64,000 bases of DNA from CAYGLF01 sp964350945 (GTDB taxonomy: Bacteria > Chlamydiota > Chlamydiia > Chlamydiales > JAAZZY01): assembly GCA_964350945.1 (NCBI GenBank), contig CAYGLF010000003.1, forward strand, positions 124,001 through 188,000, in the 5' to 3' direction. A program made the translations under genes and the position numbers. Shown piece after piece: positions 41,218 through 50,442 of this stretch (the first letter of the stretch is position 1; each line of letters opens with the position of its first letter). Below the pieces are notes generated by a model. That model was not told the DNA's origin. It saw nothing but the letters and a program-made list of their open reading frames with translations, and searched no databases.

Positions 41218-42883
41218 AGGTCATTTCTTGATCTAAAGCTTTATGAAGTTGTAGATTTTCACTTGAAACAGTTCCTACTTCAATCAGCTTAGCTCGATTT
41301 GTTTTCTCTGCTATGGCAGACTTAAATTCTTGAGTTGATTTAGGAGCGAAGTAGTCGAGCTTAAATTGTAAGGCAGCTCCCTCAAATCTAAAAGAGTGTT
41401 CTGCATGAAAGTAACGTTTATAAATCTCTTTTTTTTCTGCAATTGGAAGAAAGGAGAAGATGCCACAACCTGCGTTATTAATAACAATAATCGTCGGAGG
41501 GTGATCCATCTCTTGAATTTGAGCTAAGGAATTTAAATCATAGAGAAAAGCCACATCACCAATGACTACGGTAATGGGTTGATTACGCCCTTGAGAAATT
41601 CCAAAAGCAGTGGCTAGGTTTCCATCAGTTCCACTGGCCCCCCGATTACAGTAAATAAAAGACGAGTGTGTATCTCCAAAGAATTGAGCGTCGCGAATGG
41701 GCATACTTGAGGCAATATAGAGAGGATTATTGCAAGCATTGCTGTCTAGTACATGACGCAAAACAAAAGGCTCTGTAAGGAGGGTGTTTTTGGTAAAGTA
41801 GTTGTTCAAAAAATTCGAGATCTTACGATCTTGGTTTTTCAAAAGATCAAGAAATGAAGAGTCATTAGAAGGATTAAGAGACAGACAAAGTTTGTCGCAA
41901 AAAAGAGAGATGTCCGATGAGTAGGTTTCACTGGCTAGATGGTTCGGGTCCGAGCGTTTTAAATGATTGGAGATTAACAGATACTGCTTGGGGGGATTTT
42001 TTTTAAGGTGAAGCAGTAGCGTTTTAGATAAAAAGGTATGCCCAAACTGTAAAACCGTCTCCATTTTAAGCTCCGGATGGTTCTTTAAAAGAGTCTCATA
42101 GTTATGGATAATAAACGGATGATCCTTCGTCGAACCTTTTGATAAAATGTCTGCAAAAATTGGGAGGTTAAACTTTTGTGCAAGTTGTGAGATCGCTAAT
42201 AAGTCTTTGCTCTCAACTTCTTTTCCTAAAATAATCACACTACTTGAACTAACCTGAAATTCAATGTGTTCTGGGGGAGACTTAATTTCTTGAGGAAAAG
42301 AGCAATAGGGGGTCTTTCTTGCTTCCCATCGCTGATATTCTTCCAGGTTATAGACGGGGTCTTGTTGTAAAAAAGGTTCCCTAAAGTGGCAGTTTAAATG
42401 AACGAAACCTTTTCGTGCTTTAGCAAGCGCATAGCCTAGTGTAGAGCAAATAGAAGAAAGTGGAAGCTTGTCATCACAAAGGGGAATATCCGCATGCCAC
42501 AAGGCATATTTATGGAAGAAGTTGGCTTGTTCTATTGCTTGATTAGACCCACTGTCAATCAGTTCAAAAGGGCGATCTCCAGACAGTAGGATTAACGGTA
42601 TCTGACTATAGTAAGCTTCAATGACAGCAGGAAACACATTAGCTAGGCTAGATCCTGAAGTGATAATGATGACAGCAGGTTTTTGAGTAGCTTTGGCAAC
42701 TCCCAAAGCATGAAAGGCAAGCCCTCTCTCATCATAATGAATAAAATCTCGGACAGCTTTTTGTTGTGCTACCTCGTAGACTAACGGGGTTGATCTAGAT
42801 CCAGGGGCTAAACAAAAGTAATCAACGCCGTGGCGAAGCAACTCTTCAATAATAACGTGTGCATATAAATTCGTTTTTTTCAT
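41204..42883 (-). CDS. menD: SEPHCHC synthase MenD
   Basis: 559 residues, ThDP-dependent. The N-terminal domain has CLAPGSRSTPLVYE and FHYDERGLAFHALG-type residues (IHYDERGLAFHALG) with the catalytic glutamate, then TSGSSLANVFPAVIEAYYS and LLSGDRPFEL. The C-terminal domain has NRGASGTDGNLATAFG and the ThDP/Mg motif GDVAFLYDLNSL plus NNAGCGIFSFLP. It joins isochorismate with 2-oxoglutarate. It heads the menD-H-B-A-C-E group and overlaps menH. A 333-base non-coding region lies upstream, with an inverted repeat at 42926-42949. Confidence 0.95.
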   Translation of the reverse strand: MKKTNLYAHVIIEELLRHGVDYFCLAPGSRSTPLVYEVAQQKAVRDFIHYDERGLAFHALGVAKATQKPAVIIITSGSSLANVFPAVIEAYYSQIPLILLSGDRPFELIDSGSNQAIEQANFFHKYALWHADIPLCDDKLPLSSICSTLGYALAKARKGFVHLNCHFREPFLQQDPVYNLEEYQRWEARKTPYCSFPQEIKSPPEHIEFQVSSSSVIILGKEVESKDLLAISQLAQKFNLPIFADILSKGSTKDHPFIIHNYETLLKNHPELKMETVLQFGHTFLSKTLLLHLKKNPPKQYLLISNHLKRSDPNHLASETYSSDISLFCDKLCLSLNPSNDSSFLDLLKNQDRKISNFLNNYFTKNTLLTEPFVLRHVLDSNACNNPLYIASSMPIRDAQFFGDTHSSFIYCNRGASGTDGNLATAFGISQGRNQPITVVIGDVAFLYDLNSLAQIQEMDHPPTIIVINNAGCGIFSFLPIAEKKEIYKRYFHAEHSFRFEGAALQFKLDYFAPKSTQEFKSAIAEKTNRAKLIEVGTVSSENLQLHKALDQEMTYALA

Positions 42884-43216
42884 TACGACAGATACTATTT
42901 AAAAGAATCTTATTTTGCATCCCAAAATATTTGCTTGTTTTCAAATATTGTAAGTTAGAACCATGTAAGAGAGCGTTTACTTCGAAATGTTAGGGGTGTT
43001 TCATGTAAATATATAAAGCATTTTGATTCTTGCAAATAATCTCAACACCTACACTGACGAGATCTATAGGGGTATAGTTGAATTTATAGGATTAGATTAG
43101 ATATTGAATAATTTCTGGGGTTCTGTCTATCGAGGGTTTAGTTTTTTCTATTTAATCCTCAAAAGTACGTTTGTTGCTAAGCTGTTACGGCGTTTGTAAA
43201 CATCACAGCCTAAAAT
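42884..43216. other. 333-base intergenic region between LRR gene and menD
   Basis: AT-rich, no open frame of note and no tRNA-like fold seen. It holds the menD-upstream inverted repeat (42926-42949) and a 15-base palindrome GCCTAAA-A-TTTAGGC at 43208-43222 that covers the LRR stop codon. It could be a remodelled junction from insertion of the LRR gene into the men cluster. Confidence 0.5.
42926..42949. promoter_or_regulatory. Inverted repeat upstream of menD
   Basis: AATATTTG (42926-42933) and CAAATATT (42942-42949) are perfect 8-base arms around an 8-base spacer, 43-66 bases ahead of the menD start. The size fits a dimeric repressor site or a transcript hairpin. Confidence 0.3.
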
Positions 43217-44845
43217 TTAGGCGCCACTTACAGGAGGCCAAGTTAAATGAATTATAGGGTGGTTTGGTGCAATTGTGTCTATCTCATGTCGAAAAACAGC
43301 TAGAAAGTGTTCGGATAAATTATTATCATCGAGGTAAATGTCACAATTATTAGGTAAATCTAAAATAGAAAGAGGTGGGTTTGTTAGGAGATTGTGCTGA
43401 GCTTGTAGAAGCTGTAGCTGGTTTAATTGGCCGATGGTATTGGGAAGTGCCCTTAGCTGATTACGAACCAGATTGAGGGAATTTAGTTGAGCCAATAGCC
43501 CAATGCTGTCAGGGAGAAGTTCGAGTTGATTGGAGTTTAGATTGAGGAATCTTAGTTGAACCAACTGTCCGATGCTACCGGGAAGTGTCTGTAGTCTGTT
43601 AACAGTGAGATCAAGTCTTTGTAGTTGGTTTAATTGTCCGATCCATTCTGGAAGAGCCCGCAGGTTGTTTCTAAATAGCTGGAGCTCTTGTAGCAGGGTC
43701 AACTGTCCAATGCTGTCAGAGAGGGTCTCAAGTCTGTTGTTGCCTAGGTTTAGAGTTTTTAGTTGAGCCAGTCGCCCAATGGTGACAGGAAGTGTCTGTA
43801 GTTCATTGTTGGTTAAATCAATTTTTTGTAGTAGTTTTAATTGTCCAATCCCTTCAGGGAGGGTTCGTAGATTATTATAAGACAGAATAAGATGTGTTAG
43901 TTGAGTCAATTGTCCGATACATTCAGGGATTGATGTAAGTCCACTTGCTCTAAGATCTAAAGAACTTGACTGGTTGGCTCGACATTCAAGAATTTCTCTA
44001 CATGCATGATTTCTTGCTGCTCTTTGATCAGGGCCTATACCAGGCTCATTTTCCCAGCTTCGAAGATCTTGCTCAAATTGAGTAGTCTCTCTTTCTGATC
44101 CTATTCTCCTGATAGCTTTTTGTGCAAACTGTTGTAGAGCATGAGTGTCAAAGGTGCTTTTTTCATCTTGTTTGATTTGGGCTAAGTCCAGATAAACCGT
44201 GGTTTTGTCATCTAATTCTAATAGGGTTAGATTAGTTGTGTCAGTCGTTGAGTCTTCAATCATATACGATGCGGCTCTATCAAGTCGGCATAAAATAGGG
44301 CTGGCGATGGTAATTGTTCTTTGTTTCCATCTAATAGATACTGTTCGTTCATCGGGGTTTTCAGCATGCTCAATGTGAAAGAAAAAGTTATCTGTGTCTT
44401 GAATACGCTCAAAAGCCATTTCATCTCTCCTGATTTCCCATACCGGGCAGACTCTAAAATTTGGATGTTGTATACATTGCGGACCCTTCCTCAAAAGGCT
44501 TTTTTTTGTCAAAGTATTTTGGTTTAGCAACGTGTTTGTTATGAAGCTGTCAGCCATTTTCTCTACAACAAGATAGGCTTTTTTCAAGATAGAATACTCC
44601 AGTTTAGGTATAGCTGCAGAGGTGACTTGTTTTGCTACAATAGAGATCAGACAGGCTAAGAACACAGCTGTTGTTTCAAGTGGTTCATTTAAAATAGAAA
44701 ATTTGGGGAAATCAAATGGAGGGGGAGGGGAGGGGAAAGAGTATGATGAGTTGGGCAAAGAGAGGGCAAATTTTGAGGCTAAAGGACTGAAAAAACTTGT
44801 GCTAGAGTTTGTTAAATTTTCTTTAAAAAGAGAAGGTAGGCTCAT
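43217..44845 (-). CDS. Leucine-rich-repeat protein, effector-like
   Basis: 542 residues. A Ser/Pro-rich start is followed by a hydrophobic segment (about 58-78). Residues about 295-490 are eight 23-residue leucine-rich repeats of the pattern LPxxIGQLxxLxxLxLxxNxL. The segment before the repeats, SWENEPGIGPDQRAARNHA followed by LDLRASGLTSIPE, and the end LPNNCDIYLDDNNLSEHF resemble the LRR part of IpaH/SspH effectors. No NEL ubiquitin-ligase domain or CxD catalytic motif follows; the protein stops 40 residues later. It lies between menF and menD, out of metabolic context. Probably a host-directed or surface protein. No clear ribosome site was found. Confidence 0.75.
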   Translation of the reverse strand: MSLPSLFKENLTNSSTSFFSPLASKFALSLPNSSYSFPSPPPPFDFPKFSILNEPLETTAVFLACLISIVAKQVTSAAIPKLEYSILKKAYLVVEKMADSFITNTLLNQNTLTKKSLLRKGPQCIQHPNFRVCPVWEIRRDEMAFERIQDTDNFFFHIEHAENPDERTVSIRWKQRTITIASPILCRLDRAASYMIEDSTTDTTNLTLLELDDKTTVYLDLAQIKQDEKSTFDTHALQQFAQKAIRRIGSERETTQFEQDLRSWENEPGIGPDQRAARNHACREILECRANQSSSLDLRASGLTSIPECIGQLTQLTHLILSYNNLRTLPEGIGQLKLLQKIDLTNNELQTLPVTIGRLAQLKTLNLGNNRLETLSDSIGQLTLLQELQLFRNNLRALPEWIGQLNQLQRLDLTVNRLQTLPGSIGQLVQLRFLNLNSNQLELLPDSIGLLAQLNSLNLVRNQLRALPNTIGQLNQLQLLQAQHNLLTNPPLSILDLPNNCDIYLDDNNLSEHFLAVFRHEIDTIAPNHPIIHLTWPPVSGA

Positions 44846-44887
44846 TGTACTAAAATGTTCGTACTAGTTGCTGATAATTTTTTAGAA

Positions 44888-46213
44888 TTAATAGTATAGA
44901 ATTGGGGCAGGTTTTAACAATTCAATAGGACTTACTTTAAGATCTTTAGCTTGAAATAGTTTTAGAAAGGGACTGATTTTTGTGTTGAGCTCTTCCCATT
45001 CATGCTGAGGATTAGAACCGCTAACAATCCCATTACCCACAAAAAGGTGGATATTCTGCTCTTGAACAATGCATGAGCGAATGGCTATGATAAATTCAGC
45101 ATGTTCTTCAGAAATCCATCCTACAGGAGAGGCATACCAATGTCGATTGAAAGATTCAGCTTGCTGTAGGGCCGACAAGGCTTCTTTGCAAGGCGTTCCA
45201 CAAAGAGCTGGAGATGGAAAAAGTTTGTTGATGATTTCCTGATCGTTGGTTGTTTTCAAAAGATCTCCATTAAAAGCATTATAAAGGTGCTTTAGATAGC
45301 CAACATGCAAAATCTTGGGTTCTCCTTTGTCTATTTTTGAGCAGAGCTCTCCAAGTCTCTGAGAGATAAAATTAGTGACGTACTGAAATTCATGGAGCTC
45401 TTTAGTACTTTTTAATAGACTTTCTTTTTTTTGCATATTAGCAGTGCCAGCGACTGCTTCGGTGCTAATATGAAATTTATTACGGGTATAGAGACATTCA
45501 GGAGTGGCTCCTAAAAAGGCGCTGGAGGCTTTTTTTTGAAAACAAAATAAAGAGCTATTTGAAAAGGAGCTTTTTAGTTTTTTAAGTAAAAGGTAGGGGT
45601 TTAATGGCTCTTGAAGCTTAGCTTGGCTCTGACGTGCTAAAACGACTTTTTCAAAGGAGCCCTGCTTAATTTTTTCAAGCAGCGCGTCAACGGTTTGTTG
45701 CCAGCTTGAAAAGTTGGGGTCGTGGTCAAAGTTAAGAGGCTCTAATGAAGCGCTTGAGTCCAGGTTTTTAAAGCTAAGCTTTGGAAAAGATGGAGATACT
45801 GATTCAGGTATCTGTTGAAAAAGCTGCGAGCTATAAAGAGTGAAGGTGCCTGAGTTTTCAACAAGTTCATACTGAGGGAGGAAGAAAAAGGGGGTGTCAA
45901 AAGATTCAAAGAGAGGCTTTTTTTTAGGGTCTTTAGGAAAAGGGACCCCCCCATAAAATCGGGGATCAAAGGGTAAGCCTTCTAAAGTTTGCAGCTTTTT
46001 AATCGTAGGGATTTGCTCCGTTTGTAAAAGAGATCCAAATGCTATGCACTTTTCATCCCGATCTCGATGGGACCAGTAGACTTTTGGGAAAAGAGGCGTC
46101 GAAGAGATCTCTTGAAATAAATCTACAGCTTCAACCCGGCAAGAGTGCCTTGTAATGACGTAGTCTTTTTGATTGATGCAAAAAGTAGAAATTGAGAAAG
46201 CTAAATCGTTCAT
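44888..46213 (-). CDS. menF: Isochorismate synthase MenF
   Basis: 441 residues, chorismate-binding family. It has EKVVLARQSQAKL, FLGATPECLYTR, TEAVAGTANMQKKES, the lysine-containing GTPCKEALSALQ and the signature SFNRHWYASPVGWI (R and G-W typical of isochorismate synthases) followed by AIRSCIV and LFVGNGIVSGS. It diverts chorismate into menaquinone. Anthranilate synthase is excluded by the missing amidotransferase partner and the NRHWY element. It overlaps menG by four bases. Confidence 0.93.
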   Translation of the reverse strand: MNDLAFSISTFCINQKDYVITRHSCRVEAVDLFQEISSTPLFPKVYWSHRDRDEKCIAFGSLLQTEQIPTIKKLQTLEGLPFDPRFYGGVPFPKDPKKKPLFESFDTPFFFLPQYELVENSGTFTLYSSQLFQQIPESVSPSFPKLSFKNLDSSASLEPLNFDHDPNFSSWQQTVDALLEKIKQGSFEKVVLARQSQAKLQEPLNPYLLLKKLKSSFSNSSLFCFQKKASSAFLGATPECLYTRNKFHISTEAVAGTANMQKKESLLKSTKELHEFQYVTNFISQRLGELCSKIDKGEPKILHVGYLKHLYNAFNGDLLKTTNDQEIINKLFPSPALCGTPCKEALSALQQAESFNRHWYASPVGWISEEHAEFIIAIRSCIVQEQNIHLFVGNGIVSGSNPQHEWEELNTKISPFLKLFQAKDLKVSPIELLKPAPILYY

Positions 46214-46902
46214 TTATCTCCTAGGTAAAGAGTCGTAATCCCCCCCATAAGAGGAAGCGCTTTGCAGTTTGAAAAGCCTGCTTGTTTTAGTAAGTCTGTA
46301 AATGCATCTCCATAGGGAAAGGTTTCAATCGTCTGATTTAAATAAACATAAGAAGATTTGCTTTTGGAGAAAAAGGAGCCCACCTGAGGGAGGATTTTCC
46401 TTAAGTAAAGAAGGTGCATTGATTTAAGGAGCTTATTTTTAGGTAGTGAGAACTCTAAAATTGCAAGGCGACCTTTCTCTTTCAGAACTCGTCGCATTTC
46501 CTGGAGGGCAAGAAGTGGGTCTTGAACGTTGCGTATTCCATAGGAAATGGTAATGGCATCAAATGACTCTTCATCAAAAGGAAGCTTTAGAGCACTTGCC
46601 TGAACAAAATTTACCTGGGAGTGATAGGGAGAACGTTTGAACTTATTTCGGGCAATCTCTAGCATCTCTTTGGAAAGGTCTAAACCAACGCCCATCTCAA
46701 TTCTATTTTGATTAAAGGCTTCTAAAATAACTTCTCCTGTGCCGGTGGCAACATCTAAAAGAGCTATTTTTTCTCCTTGTGGTAAGTTTTCAACCATTTT
46801 CTTTCGCCAGTGGCGATCAAATCCAAAGGATAAAATAGTATTGACCTTGTCATAAGTTTTAGAAATGCTATCAAACATCTCAGTTACGCGTTCTTCGCTC
46901 AC
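46210..46902 (-). CDS. menG: Demethylmenaquinone methyltransferase
   Basis: 230 residues from a GTG at 46902, chosen because GAGG lies six bases upstream and the product starts like Bacillus MenG; ATG codons at 46914 and 46929 are alternatives. It has MFDSISKTYDKVNTILSFG followed by RHWRKKMV, the SAM loop LLDVATGTGEV, YGIRNVQDPLLALQEM-type UbiE signature (SYGIRNVQDP) and ILEFSLPK. It methylates demethylmenaquinone, the last step. It heads the menG-menF pair and is divergent from the aldolase gene. Confidence 0.92.
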   Translation of the reverse strand: MSEERVTEMFDSISKTYDKVNTILSFGFDRHWRKKMVENLPQGEKIALLDVATGTGEVILEAFNQNRIEMGVGLDLSKEMLEIARNKFKRSPYHSQVNFVQASALKLPFDEESFDAITISYGIRNVQDPLLALQEMRRVLKEKGRLAILEFSLPKNKLLKSMHLLYLRKILPQVGSFFSKSKSSYVYLNQTIETFPYGDAFTDLLKQAGFSNCKALPLMGGITTLYLGDK

Positions 46903-46989
46903 AAAAAACCTCATTTTAAAAAAATGCATTCTATGAAATTGAATCTAATTTAACAAATTAAATATGAAACTAAAAGTCTTTAGAATTTT

Positions 46990-47017
46990 TTGGACAAAAA
47001 AAAACCAGGGCTATATA
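46990..47017 (+). promoter_or_regulatory. Candidate promoter of the aldolase gene
   Basis: TTGGAC (46990-46995), a 16-base spacer, TATATA (47012-47017). Overlaps a 10-base palindrome GCTATATAGC. The start codon is at 47047 behind a GGAGGTGG ribosome site. Confidence 0.45.
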
Positions 47018-47046
47018 GCTGAAAAGATATTTTATGGAGGTGGATA

Positions 47047-48102
47047 ATGTCCTTTTCAAAGCTACAGGAAATTCTAGCTGATAAGTCAGAGTTTTTGCTC
47101 AAACACAAATGTGAAACAGTTCTTAAAGATCAACTGCATCTCCCAGGAGGAGACTGGGTGGATCGTATTTTCTCTGCTTCAGATCGTAATATTCGAGTTT
47201 TAAAAAATCTGCAAACCTTGATAGGGCATGGAAGGCTTGGGAATACGGGATATCTCTCTATTTTGCCAGTTGATCAAGGAATTGAGCACACAGCCGGAGC
47301 CTCATTTGCTCCCAACCCTATTTATTTTGATGCTGAAAATATTGTGAAGCTAGCTCTAGAAGGTGGCTGCAATGGAGTGGCCACGACACTGGGTGCTTTA
47401 GGGATCGTTGCTCGGCGCTACGCTCATAAAATTCCTCTAATTTTAAAAATTAATCACAATGAACTTTTAACTTACCCTAATAAGTACAATCAAATTATGT
47501 TTGGGCAAATTCAGCAGGCCTATGAGATGGGATGTGTGGCAGTTGGAGCTACTATCTACTTTGGATCAGAAGAAAGCTCCCGACAGATAGTAGAGGTTTC
47601 AGAGGCTTTTGCACATGCTCATGAACTTGGAATGGCCACTATTTTGTGGTGCTATTTAAGAAACAATGCCTTTAAAACAGTTGATAAAGATTACCATTTA
47701 GCCGCTGATTTAACCGGTCAAGCCAACCATTTAGGAACTACGATTCAAGCAGATATTGTCAAACAAAAGTTGCCTGAAAATAATGGAGGTTTTAAAGCTC
47801 TTAACTTTGGAAAAACCTCAGAAGCTGTTTATAAAAAACTCTCCTCTGACCATCCTATCGATCTCACGCGTTACCAAGTGATCAACCAGTACAACGGCCG
47901 TATTGGATTGATAAATTCAGGAGGTGCTTCAGGGAAAAATGATTTGAAGTCAGCTGTGAGCACTGCTGTTATTAACAAAAGAGCGGGCGGCATGGGGCTT
48001 ATTACTGGGCGCAAGGCGTTTCAGAAGCCTTTTGAAGAAGGGGTTCAGATTTTAAATGCGGTGCAAGATGTCTATCTTTGTAAAGAGATTACTGTTGCAT
48101 AA
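47047..48102 (+). CDS. fbaB: Fructose-bisphosphate aldolase class I (DhnA type)
   Basis: 351 residues. It has LPVDQGIEHTAGASFAPN, the glycine-rich NGVATTLGALG, a LILKINHNELL strand (Schiff-base side), and C-terminal GLINSGGASGKNDLKSAV plus GGMGLITGRKAFQKP, all typical of archaeal/bacterial DhnA-type aldolases, which Chlamydiae use instead of class II. It interconverts fructose-1,6-bisphosphate with DHAP and GAP. It has its own promoter candidate and stands alone. Confidence 0.92.
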   Translation: MSFSKLQEILADKSEFLLKHKCETVLKDQLHLPGGDWVDRIFSASDRNIRVLKNLQTLIGHGRLGNTGYLSILPVDQGIEHTAGASFAPNPIYFDAENIVKLALEGGCNGVATTLGALGIVARRYAHKIPLILKINHNELLTYPNKYNQIMFGQIQQAYEMGCVAVGATIYFGSEESSRQIVEVSEAFAHAHELGMATILWCYLRNNAFKTVDKDYHLAADLTGQANHLGTTIQADIVKQKLPENNGGFKALNFGKTSEAVYKKLSSDHPIDLTRYQVINQYNGRIGLINSGGASGKNDLKSAVSTAVINKRAGGMGLITGRKAFQKPFEEGVQILNAVQDVYLCKEITVA

Positions 48103-48185
48103 AAGATGTTCAAAATATCCCAAATTAAAAAAGTGTGCCATCTGAGTTTTGTGTCTCAAATAAATCAAATCAAAGTTAGATCGCT

Positions 48186-49499
48186 ATGAAGATCATCCAA
48201 TGGATCGCCCTTTTATTACTGGCAATAGCCGGGTTTTCTGAATACTATGTCTATGACTCTTTAACCTCAATTGACTCTATGGTCAAAAGCACTCTGGGGT
48301 TAGATGCTGCTGATTTTGGTTTAACCTATTCCTTTTACTCCGTCGCAAATGTTTTTCTAGGAGCTCTTTTTTTTGCGGGTATATTAATAGATTATTGGGG
48401 AACTAAAAAGTCGGGGCTTTTATTTGTTAGTCTTTGCGTTTTAGGGGCCCTCTTAACAGCATGGGGAGCTGGTCTTAAGGGGGCACAAAGCTCGTGGTTG
48501 TCTACAGGTTTTTTGCCTCAGTATAGCGCCCCTTTAAAGGTGATGCTTGTGGGGCGAATGATTTTTGGAGTTGGTGCTGAGGCTTTAATGATCGTTATTA
48601 TGAAATCTCTCGCACATTGGTTTGGAAATAAAAAAGTTGCTTTTGCTTTTGCTCTTGCTTTAGTTTTGTATCGATTTGGAACGTTTTCAGCTCTCAATCT
48701 TCAAATAAAAATGGCATTAAAATACAACATTTATGTGGCGATTTACTTTGCTGCATTTGTAATGGCTATTGGTTGGATTGCCTTCGTGATTTATATATGG
48801 ATCGATCACAAATTTAAGCCAACAGTTGAATCATTAAGCAAAAAAGAACCCAAATTTAAGCTGGCAAATATCGCCCATTTTCCTATTTCATTTTGGTATA
48901 TAGCCTTGATCTGCATCACTTTTTATGGATCGATTACAAGCTTTGAAATTTTCGACCCCGATATTTTAAAGCACAAATTTGGGCTCTCTTTGACAAGATC
49001 TGGTTTTTTATCTTCGATGTTACTCATTGCTACCATGATTCTGATGCCAATTTTTGGTAAAATGATTGATCACTATGGAAGGCGAGCTACCCTGATGATT
49101 ACAGGGTCTACTCTAGCTCTTCTAGGTCTTTTGTGGATCACATACTTTCAATATCCTGTGGTTGCGATTGTCTTTATTGGAATTGCTTATTCTTTAATCG
49201 CAACAGCCCTCTGGGCAACGATTCCTGTGATTGTAGCTCCTCATTGTCAGGGGAGTGCTTTTGGAATTTTAGGTTATATACAGAATGTAGGGTTGATGCT
49301 CTTTCCTTGGTTATCTGGCTATATTGCAGATCTTTATACAAAAATGGACAGGGGATCCAAACTAATTAACTACACGCCTGTTCTAATTTTCTTTATCGCT
49401 TTAATGGTGGTGAGCTTGATTTTCTCTATTTGCCTCAAGCTGTCGGATCGACGTTCGATGAAAGAAGGGGCCTTAAGTATGGAAGACCTTAAAGAGTAA
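48186..49499 (+). CDS. MFS transporter, MFSD1-like
   Basis: 437 residues with about twelve membrane helices. LIDYWGTKKSGLLFVSLCVLG is the loop 2-3 signature, VGRMIFGVGAEALMIVI the third/fourth-helix element, and GKMIDHYGRRATLMI the loop 8-9 repeat. The combination GRMIFGVGAE plus W-FGNKKVAFAFAL resembles the MFSD1-type group that transports small peptides or amino acids in eukaryotes and is common in Chlamydiae and other intracellular bacteria. Substrate is unknown. No Shine-Dalgarno is obvious. No operon partner. Confidence 0.8.
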   Translation: MKIIQWIALLLLAIAGFSEYYVYDSLTSIDSMVKSTLGLDAADFGLTYSFYSVANVFLGALFFAGILIDYWGTKKSGLLFVSLCVLGALLTAWGAGLKGAQSSWLSTGFLPQYSAPLKVMLVGRMIFGVGAEALMIVIMKSLAHWFGNKKVAFAFALALVLYRFGTFSALNLQIKMALKYNIYVAIYFAAFVMAIGWIAFVIYIWIDHKFKPTVESLSKKEPKFKLANIAHFPISFWYIALICITFYGSITSFEIFDPDILKHKFGLSLTRSGFLSSMLLIATMILMPIFGKMIDHYGRRATLMITGSTLALLGLLWITYFQYPVVAIVFIGIAYSLIATALWATIPVIVAPHCQGSAFGILGYIQNVGLMLFPWLSGYIADLYTKMDRGSKLINYTPVLIFFIALMVVSLIFSICLKLSDRRSMKEGALSMEDLKE

Positions 49500-49596
49500 A
49501 GATGTAGAAAATATCTATTTTATCATCTCTATAGGTGACTTTTTTATTCTATTGATTTATGAGCTAGATTTAGCTTCAACGTATGGGAGAAGATTG

Positions 49597-50406
49597 ATGG
49601 CTAAAAAATCACTCAAAAGAAAGATCTACCTAACACTTGCTGCCTCATCCTTACTATTTAGAAACTGGACTGTGCGTAAAAAGCTATATTTTGGATTTGC
49701 TGTTCTTATTATGATACTAGCAATCAACGTGATAGTTACTTCCTACGAAATTTCTAGGCTTCGAGAGTATGACCCCAAACTTTCATACTTGGTTTACTTC
49801 AATATGGTTGGAGTCGTATCGGGTTGCTTGTTTTTCTGGGTCATTACCCAGTCTGTTCTACGGCCCATGAAGCGCATTATCCACCAGATTGAAACACAGT
49901 CTTCTTTGGAAAGTCTTCGTTTACATAGCAACGATGAAATAGGGCAACTCGCTCGAGCCGTTAATTTTATGAAAAAAAATAAATCTTCAATTGATGGATC
50001 CTTAGATGAAAAAAAATTGCTCCTAGACGCTATTTTAAGTCATTCAGTAGAAAGTATTTTTATTTTTGACCAAAGTGGAAAGCTCTCAGGCTGTAGCAAA
50101 GGATTTGAAGATATTATGGAATTTGACCAATTAACGAGCGACAAACAAGTGATCTCTCATTTCTTTCAAAACCTTGACCTTGAAATGGCTATAAAGCACC
50201 TCTCTCAATCTGATAAAGAGGCCCCCTTCTATGAGCAGAGAGTTTCTTGGGATTTAGACCAAAATAAAAACAAATCAGCTCACTGCTCGATTTGCCAGGT
50301 CAAAAGTAAAGATCATGAGATGTATATTGGAATTATTAAAGAAGTGCAAACTTCAGGTCGTGTCAAGCGTCTTTTTTCTAAGGTATTTAAAGCACATTTA
50401 AGCTAG
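49597..50406 (+). CDS. HAMP-PAS membrane protein without output domain
   Basis: 269 residues from the ATG at 49597, placed behind GGGAGAAG; a TTG at 49552 is rejected. Two membrane helices (about residues 31-50 and 66-88) bracket a very short periplasmic loop, followed by a HAMP domain (QSVLRPMKRIIHQIETQ, HSNDEIGQLARAVNFM) and a PAS-like domain (LLLDAILSHSVESIFIFDQSG, GFEDIMEF). The protein ends in a basic tail with no histidine kinase, GGDEF, phosphatase or methyl-accepting domain. In Chlamydia, RsbU-like proteins share HAMP membrane starts with a phosphatase end; that end is missing here. A partner protein probably provides the output. Confidence 0.75.
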   Translation: MAKKSLKRKIYLTLAASSLLFRNWTVRKKLYFGFAVLIMILAINVIVTSYEISRLREYDPKLSYLVYFNMVGVVSGCLFFWVITQSVLRPMKRIIHQIETQSSLESLRLHSNDEIGQLARAVNFMKKNKSSIDGSLDEKKLLLDAILSHSVESIFIFDQSGKLSGCSKGFEDIMEFDQLTSDKQVISHFFQNLDLEMAIKHLSQSDKEAPFYEQRVSWDLDQNKNKSAHCSICQVKSKDHEMYIGIIKEVQTSGRVKRLFSKVFKAHLS

Positions 50407-50442
50407 GCTTGTTGTTGAATAACAAAGTCTTGGTATTGCCGT

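Noticed and set aside
43047..43216. Possible tRNA or small RNA in the gap before menD
   Set aside because: No cloverleaf, conserved TTCGANTC loop or acceptor pairing could be found by eye.
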